Of a stretch of 13,613 bases of DNA, positions 13,535-13,613 are shown piece by piece (positions within the stretch are counted from its first letter, which is position 1; each line of letters begins with the position of its first letter). The notes beneath the pieces are model-generated. The model made no database searches, was not told the origin of the DNA, and saw only the letters and a list, made by a program, of their open reading frames with translations. The stretch comes from JBFLYC01 sp040756735 (GTDB lineage: Bacteria; Bacillota; DSM-16504; Desulfitibacterales; Desulfitibacteraceae). Both the position numbers and the translations under genes were made by a program. The stretch is from the NCBI GenBank assembly GCA_040756735.1, contig JBFLYC010000050.1, positions 1 through 13,613 on the forward strand, in the 5' to 3' direction.

Positions 13535-13613
13535 AAAAGGGCCCCCTCTATCTTAGTTTCCTTTTAATCTATATGAAGTGTTGGGGGCAAAAAGAACAGC
13601 GAGTATAAGGAAA

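Noticed and set aside
13568..13600. Possible sigma-E promoter (CATATAGA on the minus strand) upstream of spoIIID
   Set aside because: The -10-like octamer is weak and no acceptable -35 is present in the short sequence left before the window edge.

Overview
This window looks like chromosome from a spore-forming, Gram-positive-type member of the Clostridia. The reasons are an 85-residue SpoIIID regulator directly upstream of an MreB/Mbl gene (the classical endospore-former order), two LytR-CpsA-Psr (LCP) proteins, a TagA-family glycosyltransferase and an S-layer protein with SLH domains. Desulfotomaculum/Pelotomaculum/Syntrophomonas-like Firmicutes would fit, but the species cannot be fixed by eye. 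Nearly all genes lie on the minus strand, so the biological order runs from right to left.

Right end (13.6-11.1 kb): spoIIID, then mbl, then a secreted protein that looks like a degenerate LCP paralogue. A 56-residue plus-strand gene at 10972-11142 converges on this block. It has its own promoter, a leader of about 200 nt and a strong terminator.

Middle (10.6-7.1 kb): an exported protein with a copper-amine-oxidase-N (stalk-type) domain, then an apparent operon LCP-LCP-TagA. The operon has an extended -10 promoter and a duplicated ribosome binding site that could drive a 9-residue leader peptide. Downstream of a leader of about 290 nt lies a large SLH-domain protein (6720-4042), probably a major S-layer or surface protein, ended by a good terminator. 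Read together, this is a cell-envelope neighbourhood: Mbl guides wall growth, TagA builds an undecaprenyl-linked glycan, LCP enzymes attach such glycans to peptidoglycan, and SLH proteins bind wall polysaccharide.

Left part (4.0 kb to the edge): a decayed IS1595-type insertion with 29-bp terminal inverted repeats (3400-3857), a TPR protein with an unassigned C-terminal domain, a one-base-frameshifted XRE/HigA-like antitoxin gene with a terminator, and the N-terminal part of a Wzz-type chain-length protein running off the left edge.

The most notable unexplained pattern is a family of short tandem heptads (consensus close to NTTCTGN). They sit immediately after, or overlap, the stop codon of four minus-strand genes: tagA, the upstream LCP gene, the stalk-domain gene and mbl. 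In tagA they supply the last 11 residues. No complete novel defence or metabolic system was recognised.
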